Source: an uncultured Collinsella sp. (GTDB lineage Bacteria; Actinomycetota; Coriobacteriia; Coriobacteriales; Coriobacteriaceae). From it: a DNA stretch of 33,959 nucleotides. The notes under the pieces were generated by a model that saw nothing but the letters and a program-made list of their open reading frames with translations, was not told the DNA's origin and searched no databases. Below, piece by piece: positions 10,301 to 16,106 of this stretch (the first letter of the stretch is position 1; every line of letters begins with the position of its first letter). The position numbers and the translations under genes were made by a program. The stretch lies in assembly GCA_905213265.1 (NCBI GenBank), contig CAJMHR010000025.1, forward strand, positions 1-33,959, read 5' to 3'.

Positions 10301-12302
10301 CTACGACGCCGCGACGGGCAAGCTCACGGTCACGACCACGGTTGCCAAGGACGGTGTCGAGGTCGCCCGCAGCGAGGTCTCCACAGCGGATGACGCCACG
10401 GAGACGCCTGCGCCCGTGACGGTCGCGTTCCAGAACTCCTACGAGGCCACCGGAACGCTCGGCGGCGAGGGCAACGTGGCAATTAACGCCACCAAGACGC
10501 TGACGGGCCGCGCCGCGGCGGCGGGCGAGTTCTCGTTCTCCGTCCGCGATGCCCAGGGCGACGTGGTCGCGACCGCGTCCAACCGGGCCTCCGGCGACGG
10601 CGAGGCCGCGGGGCTCGCGTTCTCGCCCATCGCCTACACCACCGACGCTCTCGAGCGGATGGTGGCGGACGGCACCGCCACCAGGGCCGCCGACGGCTCC
10701 TGGGCCATTCCCTATACCGTATCCGAGGACGGCACGGACCGGCTGCCCGCGGGCGTGACGGCGGCCGCGTCGAGCTTCGGCATCACGGTCAAGGTGACCG
10801 ATAACGGCAAGGGCGGGCTGGACACTGCCGTGGTCTATCCCGAGGGCTCCGACGGCACGCTGTCGTTTGTGAACGGCTACGGCACCAACGAGGCGACGGT
10901 CGACCTCTCGGGCACCAAGACGCTGGCGCTCAGCCAGGCCGGACTCGGCCTCACGCAGGGAGACATCGAGGGCAAGTACACCTTTAAGATTGAGCCGCTG
11001 GACGGCGCGCCCGCGCCGGTCGACGCCTCCGGCAAGACAGTGACCGAGGCGACCAACGACGCCGCCGGCAACGTCGGGCTGGGCCACGTCACGTTCAGGC
11101 AGCCGAGCGACCTCGACGACGCCGAGATCGACGGCGACGGCCTGCGCACCAAGACGTTCGTCTATCGGGTGAGCGAGTCCGGTTCGGCCGACGGCGTGGT
11201 CAATGACGCGACGGCGATCAGGACCTTCACGGTCAAGGTGGTCGAGGACACCAACGCGGGCACGCTCGCCGCGGAGGTCCTGCCCGCAGAGGGCACGCCC
11301 GAGGGCAAGGGCGCGTTCGAGTTCACCAACACCTACGTCGTGAACCCGACGCCGAGCTCCGTCACCGACCAGATCAAGGTGAGCAAGAAGCTTAAGGGCC
11401 GTGACCTGGCCGAGGGCGAGTTCGAGTTCCAGCTGGTCGAGATTGCCGCCGACGGCAGCGAGAGCGTTGCGGCGACGGGCAAGAACGCCGCCGACGGCAC
11501 GGTCGTGCTCAGCCCCGTCACCTACACCGCGCCCGGCACGCACAGCTATGAGCTGCGCGAGGTCGCCGGCACGGCGGGCGGCGTGACGTACGACAGGGCG
11601 ACGTACCGCGTACGCACGACGGTTGTCGACGCCGGTAACGGCACGCTCGCCGTCAAGCACGAGCTCATGGATGCCGAGGGCAATGCCGCGAACGACACCT
11701 CGGTGACCTTCACCAACGGCTACGAGGCCGCACCCGTCACCCTCAAGCTGGGCGCCGCCAAGGTGCTCAAGGGCGCCGAGCTCAAGGCGGGCCAGTTTGG
11801 CTTTGAGCTCAAGAGCCGGGACGGTAAGGTCATGTCGACCGCCAAGAATGCCGCGGACGGCAGCGTCACGTTCGATGCGCTGACCTTCAAGCAGGCTGGC
11901 ACCTACACCTTCACGGTGAGCGAGGTCGACGACGGCCAGGCGCACGTGACCTACGACAAGGCGGTGCGCAAGATCGTCGTCACGGTGAGCGACGAGGCGG
12001 CAGATGACACCAAGACGGGCTACCTGTCGGCGAAGGTCTCCTACGAGGGCGACGCCAACCTGCCGCCGGTCTTCACCAACAGCTACGCTGAGAATCCCGG
12101 GACCCCCAGCACCCCCGAGAACCCCGGCACGCCGGGCGGTGGCTCGGGCGGCGGTTCCGATAACGGCTCCGGCGGCGGCTCCAAGGGCGGCATGCCCGAC
12201 ACCGGCGACCGCAGCCTACCGGTCGAGGCGCTCGCGGTCATGGCCGGCATCGGCGCGCTGACCGCAGTGGGCGGCGCGGTCCTGTACCGCAGGCGCCGTT
12301 AG
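4353..12302 (+). CDS. Giant adhesin, stalk and cell-wall anchor part (same frame as the upstream part)
   Basis: This 2649-residue open frame continues the upstream adhesin directly after the TAG. Its GTG at 4353 has only a weak, distant GAGGG and no signal peptide, so it is probably not an independent gene. It consists of about 15 FctA/Spy0128-like or DUF5979-like modules. Typical entry strands are QKTLSGRDW, SKTLEGRA, EKTLTYP, QKKISGRNW, TKTLEGRDW and SKKLKGRD, and each module ends in F-T-N-x-Y. Two DUF11-like repeats lie at about 7580-7975 and 7990-8360 (VTDELPAG, ITDAVPAG). The C-terminus is a Pro/Gly/Ser linker, then MPDTG (12192-12206), a hydrophobic helix and RRRR: a sortase sorting signal. 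Read as one gene from 327, the product would be about 3991 residues. Codon use becomes strongly GC-rich from about 9170 on. It may be a pseudogene part, a readthrough product, or the result of a sequencing error at the TAG. Confidence 0.8.
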   Translation: MGNVDGTVRWPEISYTANKDAGRAYVYRLVENPGSVTGMTYDGSVYYAVVRNAEKGAGIQTSVEYYKPAKNGSVEKLGNNATPSFTNIYSAEPTSATLQGQKTLSGRDWNQGESHTFNLTAATDDDSATSLGKTTKQAVADGAVVINTNQAVASAPESGRVASFFFGTEAAPTVTFNRAGTFSFNITEKAAQDGQAGMSMDKHTARATVVVTDLDESGNHAGKLRVSSVTYANTGASDADKIVTDKAAFTNAYHASGTFDGVTVSKTLEGRASTAGQFTFAVTGLWYNGVQTSVDGAEASLSNTAAGAGVSSAVMGASGKEKLFARELTEQDLGRTFAYRIHENQPTATAAGYTYDTGYTGDAIVLVKVLARKNDPAKLYTVTTVLKGAGVTELLGDGADASALTDEKIVQLKQDSTTYVQQYDASEAGATTPAVSFVNRYEASLDYGAAGGLQIEKTLTYPKDATIFGSPKSTFRYIVKPADEISASKVGISTDGKVFETANVEADAPKTVSLIPAGGLTFTQDDACKTFTYTVSEIDDKATGYTYDKTVHTVKAVVADNGDGTLRVTTAVSKQVDGKDELEGQWIYPSGATSTGVATVKFKNTYTVTEAATYTPFVTKVVAGADAPGKFAFAMTAADDATKTAIDGKLITGSSMSADNGYVEKTQTKEGLKDGEHEKIDFSKLTFNKPGTYTFAINELAPNGGLGEWKYDTHTYVLTITVTDEGGKLVARADGATGSEGFIFTNSYQTSTSYELQGGLEIVKTLNGHDLHAGMFGFTVTGEGDASIEKLNKLLRADKGKLTVTNDEPQTDGTSHTGILGGLTFATDDAGKTFTYKIVENKGNKDGYTYDSTYWMVEIAVIKKRGDGSLYTVTTARHYNASGVEDVDDAMTFSSENGVAKAQVFFTNSYAATGTFDGLTAEKVMDSGDKIEAGQYTFDLYAEKADGELVWMDEGKTQASDNGIATVDFGKVYFKLGGALGGSHELTINLAGAVKDGVATKLHNADHTTTYSFNLVAKERLANLPEGVRPVDTSATCRVLLEVTDNNDGTLTPRVTYRDGTENGKIVFHNTRDKVKTIGTVAKPDVDIDGQLLSVGDSYVYTINWVNTEAGADGSLVPANVTVTDELPAGVVFEAFEGEYADKGAASGQSLSWNLGEQPAGSHGSVRVRVKITEDAVKDAQSAVGTINNTATVWVGNKSYTGTTTNYVPKKSESDAQDSNESGVALGDELTYTIGYKNTENAPATVVITDAVPAGTEFVEFAGDHKDAGSKDNDGNLTWTLKDVPAGKEGTVQFKVRVTEDAFKSGGASGDISNQASVAVGNNPAVKTNTTTDEVSDGRLTLSKTVTAAEGIVAPNKAFTFKVLLYQADGATPLTGTFAYAGRPSGTNGTYVSGQIKSGDTIALKAGGSVTVTVPVGARYEVQELDSKGALMTSEDGFAVADKANPQKGTVGQATQVGFTNVYSVESTKVENAFKVQKKISGRNWMTSDAFTMMLTAQGEAPMPKGAKDGVSAIELHKDAQVGNFGTIEYTKPGTYTYVIAEQPGDETSLIFSKATYRATVTVTDDGAGKLSAKTKIAQLTDDAGDAAERTVEAAVFTNTAKTGSLTVKKKVVGGDSQREFGFTVALADGDGEPVSGTFGKGEHAVTFADGKATFTLKDGGEKAIAGLPVGARYTVTEDAAEGYTTTVNGADGSKAEGAVTEDGATVAFTNTYGTAAEGRDVSTAGLFTKTLEGRDWAEGDSFQFTLTGEGGAPMPEGSADGSKTVSVTAAGTKAGDRVAFDFGSIRYTLDDIKDAEFAEVGGKRVRAKTFTYTVREVRPNDGSAIAGVAYDGHVAMMTVTVTDDGSGNLTATTPAIAEASGGDFVNTYTTELDYSARAGVRLSKTLSGRAMEAGQFAFTVAADAETAAKLGLKTDKDAYAVAAADDGKADLADLIGGAAEGDVKFTDADAGKTYRFTVTETKLGGEGYTNDTAPRTVTIAPGYDAATGKLTVTTTVAKDGVEVARSEVSTADDATETPAPVTVAFQNSYEATGTLGGEGNVAINATKTLTGRAAAAGEFSFSVRDAQGDVVATASNRASGDGEAAGLAFSPIAYTTDALERMVADGTATRAADGSWAIPYTVSEDGTDRLPAGVTAAASSFGITVKVTDNGKGGLDTAVVYPEGSDGTLSFVNGYGTNEATVDLSGTKTLALSQAGLGLTQGDIEGKYTFKIEPLDGAPAPVDASGKTVTEATNDAAGNVGLGHVTFRQPSDLDDAEIDGDGLRTKTFVYRVSESGSADGVVNDATAIRTFTVKVVEDTNAGTLAAEVLPAEGTPEGKGAFEFTNTYVVNPTPSSVTDQIKVSKKLKGRDLAEGEFEFQLVEIAADGSESVAATGKNAADGTVVLSPVTYTAPGTHSYELREVAGTAGGVTYDRATYRVRTTVVDAGNGTLAVKHELMDAEGNAANDTSVTFTNGYEAAPVTLKLGAAKVLKGAELKAGQFGFELKSRDGKVMSTAKNAADGSVTFDALTFKQAGTYTFTVSEVDDGQAHVTYDKAVRKIVVTVSDEAADDTKTGYLSAKVSYEGDANLPPVFTNSYAENPGTPSTPENPGTPGGGSGGGSDNGSGGGSKGGMPDTGDRSLPVEALAVMAGIGALTAVGGAVLYRRRR

Positions 12303-12313
12303 CGATATGCACG

Positions 12314-12348
12314 AGTGGGGCGAATCCATCCGATGGGTTCGCCCCACT
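12314..12348. terminator. Hairpin downstream of the adhesin
   Basis: AGTGGGGCGAA pairs with TTCGCCCCACT (11 bp perfect), extended inside by CCAT/ATGG around a three-base loop. It starts 12 bases after the adhesin stop. No clear T run follows, so it may be a weak or Rho-assisted terminator or an mRNA 3' protector. Its last base overlaps the -35 box of the SRP RNA promoter. Confidence 0.5.
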
Positions 12349-12376
12349 TGCCCTGTTGGGCGGGAGCAGGTAAGAT
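12348..12376 (+). promoter_or_regulatory. Promoter of the SRP RNA gene
   Basis: TTGCCC at 12348-12353 and TAAGAT at 12371-12376 are separated by exactly 17 bases. Transcription would start near 12383, just before the first paired base of the SRP RNA. Confidence 0.6.
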
Positions 12377-12390
12377 ATACCGAGCGCCTA

Positions 12391-12493
12391 GCGCGTTCGA
12401 TGGGTTCGGATGACGACATGTTCCGAATCTGGTCAGGTCCGGAAGGAAGCAGCCATAAGGAGCCTCTGTCGGGCATCCGAATCCATCGAGCGC
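12391..12493 (+). ncRNA. ffs: Signal recognition particle RNA, small bacterial type (4.5S-like)
   Basis: The region holds the near-invariant SRP domain IV core GGTCAGGTCCGGAAGGAAGC at about 12433-12452. This is the Ffh-binding internal loop and tetraloop region. The flanks pair as a long rod: GCGCGTTCGATGGGTTCGG from 12391 with CCGAATCCATCGAGCGC ending at 12493. The product is the RNA scaffold that binds Ffh and targets nascent membrane proteins to FtsY. At about 103 nt it fits the short form without an Alu domain. A T-rich run (TTTCTTTTT) follows at 12500-12508 and can terminate transcription directly after the rod. The exact ends are estimated from pairing. Confidence 0.93.
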
Positions 12494-12545
12494 ACGGGCT
12501 TTCTTTTTGCGCGGTTTTACCAAACCGCGCAATGCTCGACGCTGC

Positions 12546-12645
12546 GCGCCACCCAGAGCGACAATTTGTCATTCAAAAGGCAAGGCATGACCAGAAGGTC
12601 TATGCCTTGCCTTTTTCATGCCAACTTGTTCGCTCTGGGTGGCGC
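12546..12645. repeat. 100-base nested palindrome containing a strong terminator
   Basis: Outer arms GCGCCACCCAGAGCGA (12546-12561) and TCGCTCTGGGTGGCGC (12630-12645) are a perfect 16-bp inverted repeat. Inside is a second perfect 14-bp stem, AAAAGGCAAGGCAT (12575-12588) with ATGCCTTGCCTTTT (12602-12615), ending in a T run. The inner stem is a textbook intrinsic terminator that could work on either strand. The outer arms are unexplained. Confidence 0.85.
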
Positions 12646-12675
12646 TCGCTGGCTTTGCCAAAACATCGATGGCTA

Positions 12676-12777
12676 CGCGGTCCAGGAGGCGGCGAAGTGT
12701 TTGGTGTCTCGCTGGTCCTCGGCTTTGCCTGCGGGATCGCTCGACTACCAAACAGCCCGCCGGCACCGGAACCGCAT
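12676..12777. repeat. Imperfect palindrome of about 100 bases
   Basis: The segment from ACGCGGTCC (12676) through GTGTTTGGTGTC is roughly complementary to the segment ending in GACTACCAAACAG...CCGGAACCGCAT (12777). The arms have several mismatches. It lies directly beside the preceding 100-base palindrome. No coding function is visible. Confidence 0.5.
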
Positions 12778-12915
12778 CGTCCAAAAATCACCCGTAAAGG
12801 CGCGTTAGCCTAATTAAATCTATCCCTTAAGGAATGCTGCTCGTTGGCGTTGTTTGGAGCGCGGTGGCGATGTGCTTCAAGAGTCGGCGGTGCTGTTGCT
12901 TGAATTTTTGCAGTT

Positions 12916-12957
12916 AAAGAGGCCCGTTTCCCTAGGTGGGGAAACGGACCTCTTTTT
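12916..12957. terminator. Bidirectional terminator hairpin
   Basis: AAAGAGGCCCGTTTCCC pairs with GGGAAACGGACCTCTTT around a short loop, with one mismatch, and is followed by TTTTT on the plus strand. It lies 44 bases beyond the stop codon of the minus-strand LANTG protein, whose transcript it probably ends. Confidence 0.8.
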
Positions 12958-13000
12958 GTCTCTGGGCTTGTGGATTGGCGAAGACAATAACCGCTGGCAG

Positions 13001-14050
13001 CTATTTTGAGTTCTTGATGCGGCGTACGCCCGTGGCGGTTATTCCGAGGCCTGCGGCGGCGATTCCTGCGAGTGCGATTGCGCTCGGCGCTGTGTCGCCC
13101 GTGTTCGCGAGCTTGCCGGCGGTCGTATTTGCTTGCTTGCCGCTGCTCGAGTTCGCCTGCTTGGTGGAGCTTGGTAGGGCGTCTTTGCCGGTTGCAGGTG
13201 AGGCAACGGGCGGTGTCGCCTCGGCGGGTTGCGTTGAGCCGGAGGGAGGCGTCGTCTCGGTCGGTTTCGTTATCTCGGGCGAGGTGGCCTTGTCTGCCGC
13301 GGCCTTTGCCTCTTCGTATGCCTTGCAGGCGTCGTCATAGGCCGCTTGCGCCTTTTCCAAATCGCCGAGGAGCGCATTTCGCTTGGCTATGTCCTCGTCG
13401 ATGTGGGCTTTAGCTTCCTGCGCCTCACTTTCGGAATCCTGAACCTGTCTTTCCTGGCTTTCGAGCCGGCGTCGGTAGGAGTGAAGATCATCTTCACAAG
13501 ATTTCTCTCGCCTTTCTGCCGACATGATCTCACGTCGCAACTGCTTAATATGCTCTTTAGTAGCTGTGCTGGGCTCCTCGCCGCCGAGTGCTTCAAGTGC
13601 CTTATCTAATTCTGCCTGAAGGCCGCTTGTCCGGCTGTGGGCCTCATCGTATTTGGCTTGGGCTGCATCGACGTTCGCTTGCATGGCGGGAAGGCGTTCC
13701 CTCCGTTTGGCGGCTTCCGCCGCCACCATGTCGTAGATCTCTTGAAAAGCGGTAATGTCATCATTGAATCTCGCAATTTTCTCGGGACTTGCGGCGTTTT
13801 TTGCGGCCTCGAGGTTTTTGAGCGCTTCCTGCATGGCTGCATACGCTTTTTCTTTTGCGGCGGCCGCGTCTTCTGTCTGCGGGGCGCCCGAATTGCCGTT
13901 GGCGGCGCTCGTCTGCGAAACGGCCGCACCGGTGGGGGCGCTGGTTTCTGCAGCGATCGCCGTTACGGGGGCGATTCCCGCGACAAGTGCCGCGGAAAGG
14001 GCGATGCCCACAGTTGCTCGTCTTGCTCTTCTTGCGAGAATGTCGTTCAT
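13001..14050 (-). CDS. Sortase-anchored coiled-coil surface protein (LANTG)
   Basis: This 349-residue protein starts at an ATG preceded by GAGGTG. Residues 1-34 form a signal peptide (basic n-region, hydrophobic 13-30, AIAA before Glu35). Residues about 58-250 are charged, Ala/Glu/Lys/Gln-rich heptad-like sequence without Gly or Pro, consistent with a long coiled coil or helical hairpin. A Pro/Thr/Ser wall-spanning stretch follows. The C-terminus is LANTG at 314-318, a hydrophobic helix and a basic RRIKNSK tail, i.e. a class-A-like sorting signal with Ala in place of Pro. The mature protein should be attached to peptidoglycan as a short rod. No ligand or enzyme domain is recognisable. It is divergently transcribed from the ABC exporter operon. 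Confidence 0.85.
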   Translation of the reverse strand: MNDILARRARRATVGIALSAALVAGIAPVTAIAAETSAPTGAAVSQTSAANGNSGAPQTEDAAAAKEKAYAAMQEALKNLEAAKNAASPEKIARFNDDITAFQEIYDMVAAEAAKRRERLPAMQANVDAAQAKYDEAHSRTSGLQAELDKALEALGGEEPSTATKEHIKQLRREIMSAERREKSCEDDLHSYRRRLESQERQVQDSESEAQEAKAHIDEDIAKRNALLGDLEKAQAAYDDACKAYEEAKAAADKATSPEITKPTETTPPSGSTQPAEATPPVASPATGKDALPSSTKQANSSSGKQANTTAGKLANTGDTAPSAIALAGIAAAGLGITATGVRRIKNSK

Positions 14051-14081
14051 CTCGGCACCTCATTTCAAGGGTCGGCGACTA

Positions 14082-14112
14082 ACTTGGTAGCACTAATGCA
14101 AGTATACCAAGT
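14082..14112. promoter_or_regulatory. Dyad operator over an extended -10 promoter of the LANTG gene
   Basis: ACTTGGTA (14082-14089) and TACCAAGT (14105-14112) form a perfect 8-bp inverted repeat with a 15-base spacer. On the minus strand the same DNA contains TGGTATACT, an extended -10 (TATACT at 14101-14106), placing the LANTG gene start about 50 bases downstream. A dimeric repressor bound to the dyad would block that promoter. No regulator gene is adjacent. Confidence 0.45.
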
Positions 14113-14261
14113 GGTCGACCCGACACTGGCTGGGTGCGCGCCTCTCCGCTTCTTTGGAAACCGAATCCCATTAGAAATGACGAGTTGTTTACGCTTCTTT
14201 TGGGCTCACCGTACTATCATGATTCGGATTGAGTGTGAATGATGATAGGGAGCGCCTATAC

Positions 14262-16106
14262 ATGATTGAGCTGCTCAGGCGTTTTGGTGGTAAGTTTCGC
14301 CGGTATATGGTGATTGGCCCTGCGTGTAAGCTGATCGAAGTGATCTTTGACCTGCTGACGCCGCTGGTGATTGCCCAGATGATCGACAAGGGCATTGGCT
14401 CGCACGACGTGAGCGCCGTTATCCACTACGGCATGCTACTTGCCGCCATGGCCGTGATCGGCATCTCGTTTACGCTCGTCTGCCAAAAGATGGCGGCGCT
14501 CACCTCGCAGGGCATGGGCACCGACATTCGCGGCGCGCTCTACAAGCACATCAACAAGCTGAGCTATGCCGAGCTCGACCGCTTTGGCACGCCGTCGCTC
14601 ATCACCCGCATCACCAACGACGTTAACCAGGTCCAGCTCGCTGTGGCGCTGGGCGTGCGCATGCTCATCCGCTGGCCCTTTCTAGCGGTGGGCTCCATGT
14701 GCGCGGCCCTTGCCATCGACCTTAAGCTCGGCATGATCTTCTTGATCTGCACGCCCGCTATCGGCCTGGTGTTTTGGTTTGTCATGGCGCGCTGCATTCC
14801 GTACTACAAGCAGCTGCAGGCAAAGCTCGACCGCATCGCGCTTATCTGCCGCGAGGGCCTTTCGGGCGCCCGCGTGGTTCGCGCCTTCGTGCGCGAAGAT
14901 CACGAGCGCGAGCGCTTTGCGCAGGCCGCCGACGACCAGGCCAATACTGCCATCGCGGTGGGCAAGCTCTCGTCGATTCTCAACCCCGTCACGTTTTTGG
15001 TGATGAACCTGGGCGTGTGCGCCATCCTGTGGGTGGGCGGCATCCAGGTCAGCGTGGGCGAGCTTACGCAGGGCCAGGTCATGGCGTTTGTGAACTACAT
15101 GACGCAGACCCTGACCTCCATCGTGTACGTCGCCAACCTGGTCGTGGTCTTTACCAAGGCGAGCGCCAGCGCGTCGCGTATCAACGAGGTGCTCAATTGC
15201 GTGCCGGGCATCACCGACGAGGGCAACCAGCCGGTCGCGCTGCCCAAGCCGGGCAATGTCGCTCCAGTTCCCGCGCTGAGCTTGAGCCATGCGAGCTTCT
15301 CGTTTGGCGCTGGCGCGGCCAATGCTGTCAACGATGTGACGCTGGAACTCCCGCTGGGCAAGACACTCGGCATTATCGGCGGTACGGGTAGCGGCAAGTC
15401 CACGCTCGTCTCGCTCATCCCGCGCCTGTACGATGCGAGCACCGGCAGCGTGAGCGTGATGGGCGCCGACGTGCGCACCTGGCCGCTCGACCAGCTGCGC
15501 CGTGTGGTCGCGACCGTTCCGCAGCGCGCATCGCTGGTGAGCGGCTCCATCCGCAGCAACCTGACCTGGCGCGATGAAGCTGCGACCGACGAGGAGCTCT
15601 GGGCGGCACTCGACATGGCGCAGGCCAGCGAGTTCGTGCGCAACAAGCCGCAGGGCTTAGACGCCCCGGTCGAGGCGGGCGGCAAGAACTTTAGCGGTGG
15701 CCAGCGTCAGCGCCTGACTATCGCGCGTGCCTTGGTTGGTTCGCCTCAGATATTGATCATGGACGACTCCGCCTCGGCGCTCGACTTTAAGACCGACGCG
15801 GCACTTCGCCATGCCATCCGCGAGCGCAGTGTGCGCGGTGCCGCCGAGGGCGGGTTGCCGCTCACGACCGTCATCGTAAGCCAGCGCGTCTCGACCGTGC
15901 GCGACGCCGACATGATCTGCGTACTCGACCACGGCTCGGTTGCGGGCCTGGGCACGCATGACGAGCTGTACGCGACCTGCCAGCTCTATCGCGAGATTTG
16001 CCAGTCGCAGCTGCGCCGCGAGGAGCTCGAGGGCCAGCAGGGGAGCACGACGCCCGCGTCCGCTCCGACCGCCCCCGCATCTGTCTGCGCAAAGGAGGGA
16101 TGCTAA
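14262..16106 (+). CDS. ABC exporter half-transporter, degenerate-NBD subunit
   Basis: This 614-residue protein has an N-terminal six-helix ABC exporter membrane domain (about 20-310) and a nucleotide-binding domain. Walker A is GGTGSGKST with Lys379, and the signature FSGGQ has Ser478. The Walker B end reads MDDSAS, with Asp502 in place of the catalytic Glu. The switch residue is Gln541 (SQRVSTV) in place of His. This is the pattern of the degenerate subunit of heterodimeric type IV exporters such as TM287/288, BmrCD and LmrCD. The ATG at 14262 has GGGAG nine bases upstream; the frame also opens earlier at a TTG at 14229 without a ribosome binding site. The stop codon abuts the start of the partner gene. 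The substrate is unknown; drugs, lipids or peptides are all possible. Confidence 0.9.
   Translation: MIELLRRFGGKFRRYMVIGPACKLIEVIFDLLTPLVIAQMIDKGIGSHDVSAVIHYGMLLAAMAVIGISFTLVCQKMAALTSQGMGTDIRGALYKHINKLSYAELDRFGTPSLITRITNDVNQVQLAVALGVRMLIRWPFLAVGSMCAALAIDLKLGMIFLICTPAIGLVFWFVMARCIPYYKQLQAKLDRIALICREGLSGARVVRAFVREDHERERFAQAADDQANTAIAVGKLSSILNPVTFLVMNLGVCAILWVGGIQVSVGELTQGQVMAFVNYMTQTLTSIVYVANLVVVFTKASASASRINEVLNCVPGITDEGNQPVALPKPGNVAPVPALSLSHASFSFGAGAANAVNDVTLELPLGKTLGIIGGTGSGKSTLVSLIPRLYDASTGSVSVMGADVRTWPLDQLRRVVATVPQRASLVSGSIRSNLTWRDEAATDEELWAALDMAQASEFVRNKPQGLDAPVEAGGKNFSGGQRQRLTIARALVGSPQILIMDDSASALDFKTDAALRHAIRERSVRGAAEGGLPLTTVIVSQRVSTVRDADMICVLDHGSVAGLGTHDELYATCQLYREICQSQLRREELEGQQGSTTPASAPTAPASVCAKEGC

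Larger units (their letters stand above)
12494..13000. other. Non-coding, palindrome-rich stretch
   Basis: I see no gene here; the open frames crossing it run through the SRP RNA and the hairpins. It contains a 10-bp hairpin TGCGCGGTTT/AAACCGCGCA at 12508-12531, a 100-base double-stem palindrome at 12546-12645, a second imperfect palindrome at about 12676-12777, and a terminator at 12916-12957. Confidence 0.7.

Noticed and set aside
6711..11945. A 1744-codon open frame on the minus strand, antisense to the adhesin stalk
   Set aside because: It is a shadow of the repetitive GC-rich coding frame: its sequence is His/Arg/Gly/Leu-rich without domains, and the plus-strand frame has clear repeated modules and a sorting signal.
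12314..12348. A tRNA-like GGTTCG...CC arm
   Set aside because: The surrounding sequence forms one straight hairpin and no acceptor or anticodon arms can be drawn.
12307..12813. Overlapping plus-strand frames of 168 and 132 codons after the adhesin
   Set aside because: They run through the SRP RNA, its promoter and several hairpins, and show no protein features.
12834..12923. A short frame starting ATGCTGCTCG
   Set aside because: The AAGGA abuts the ATG with no spacing, the frame is under 30 codons and it runs into the terminator hairpin.
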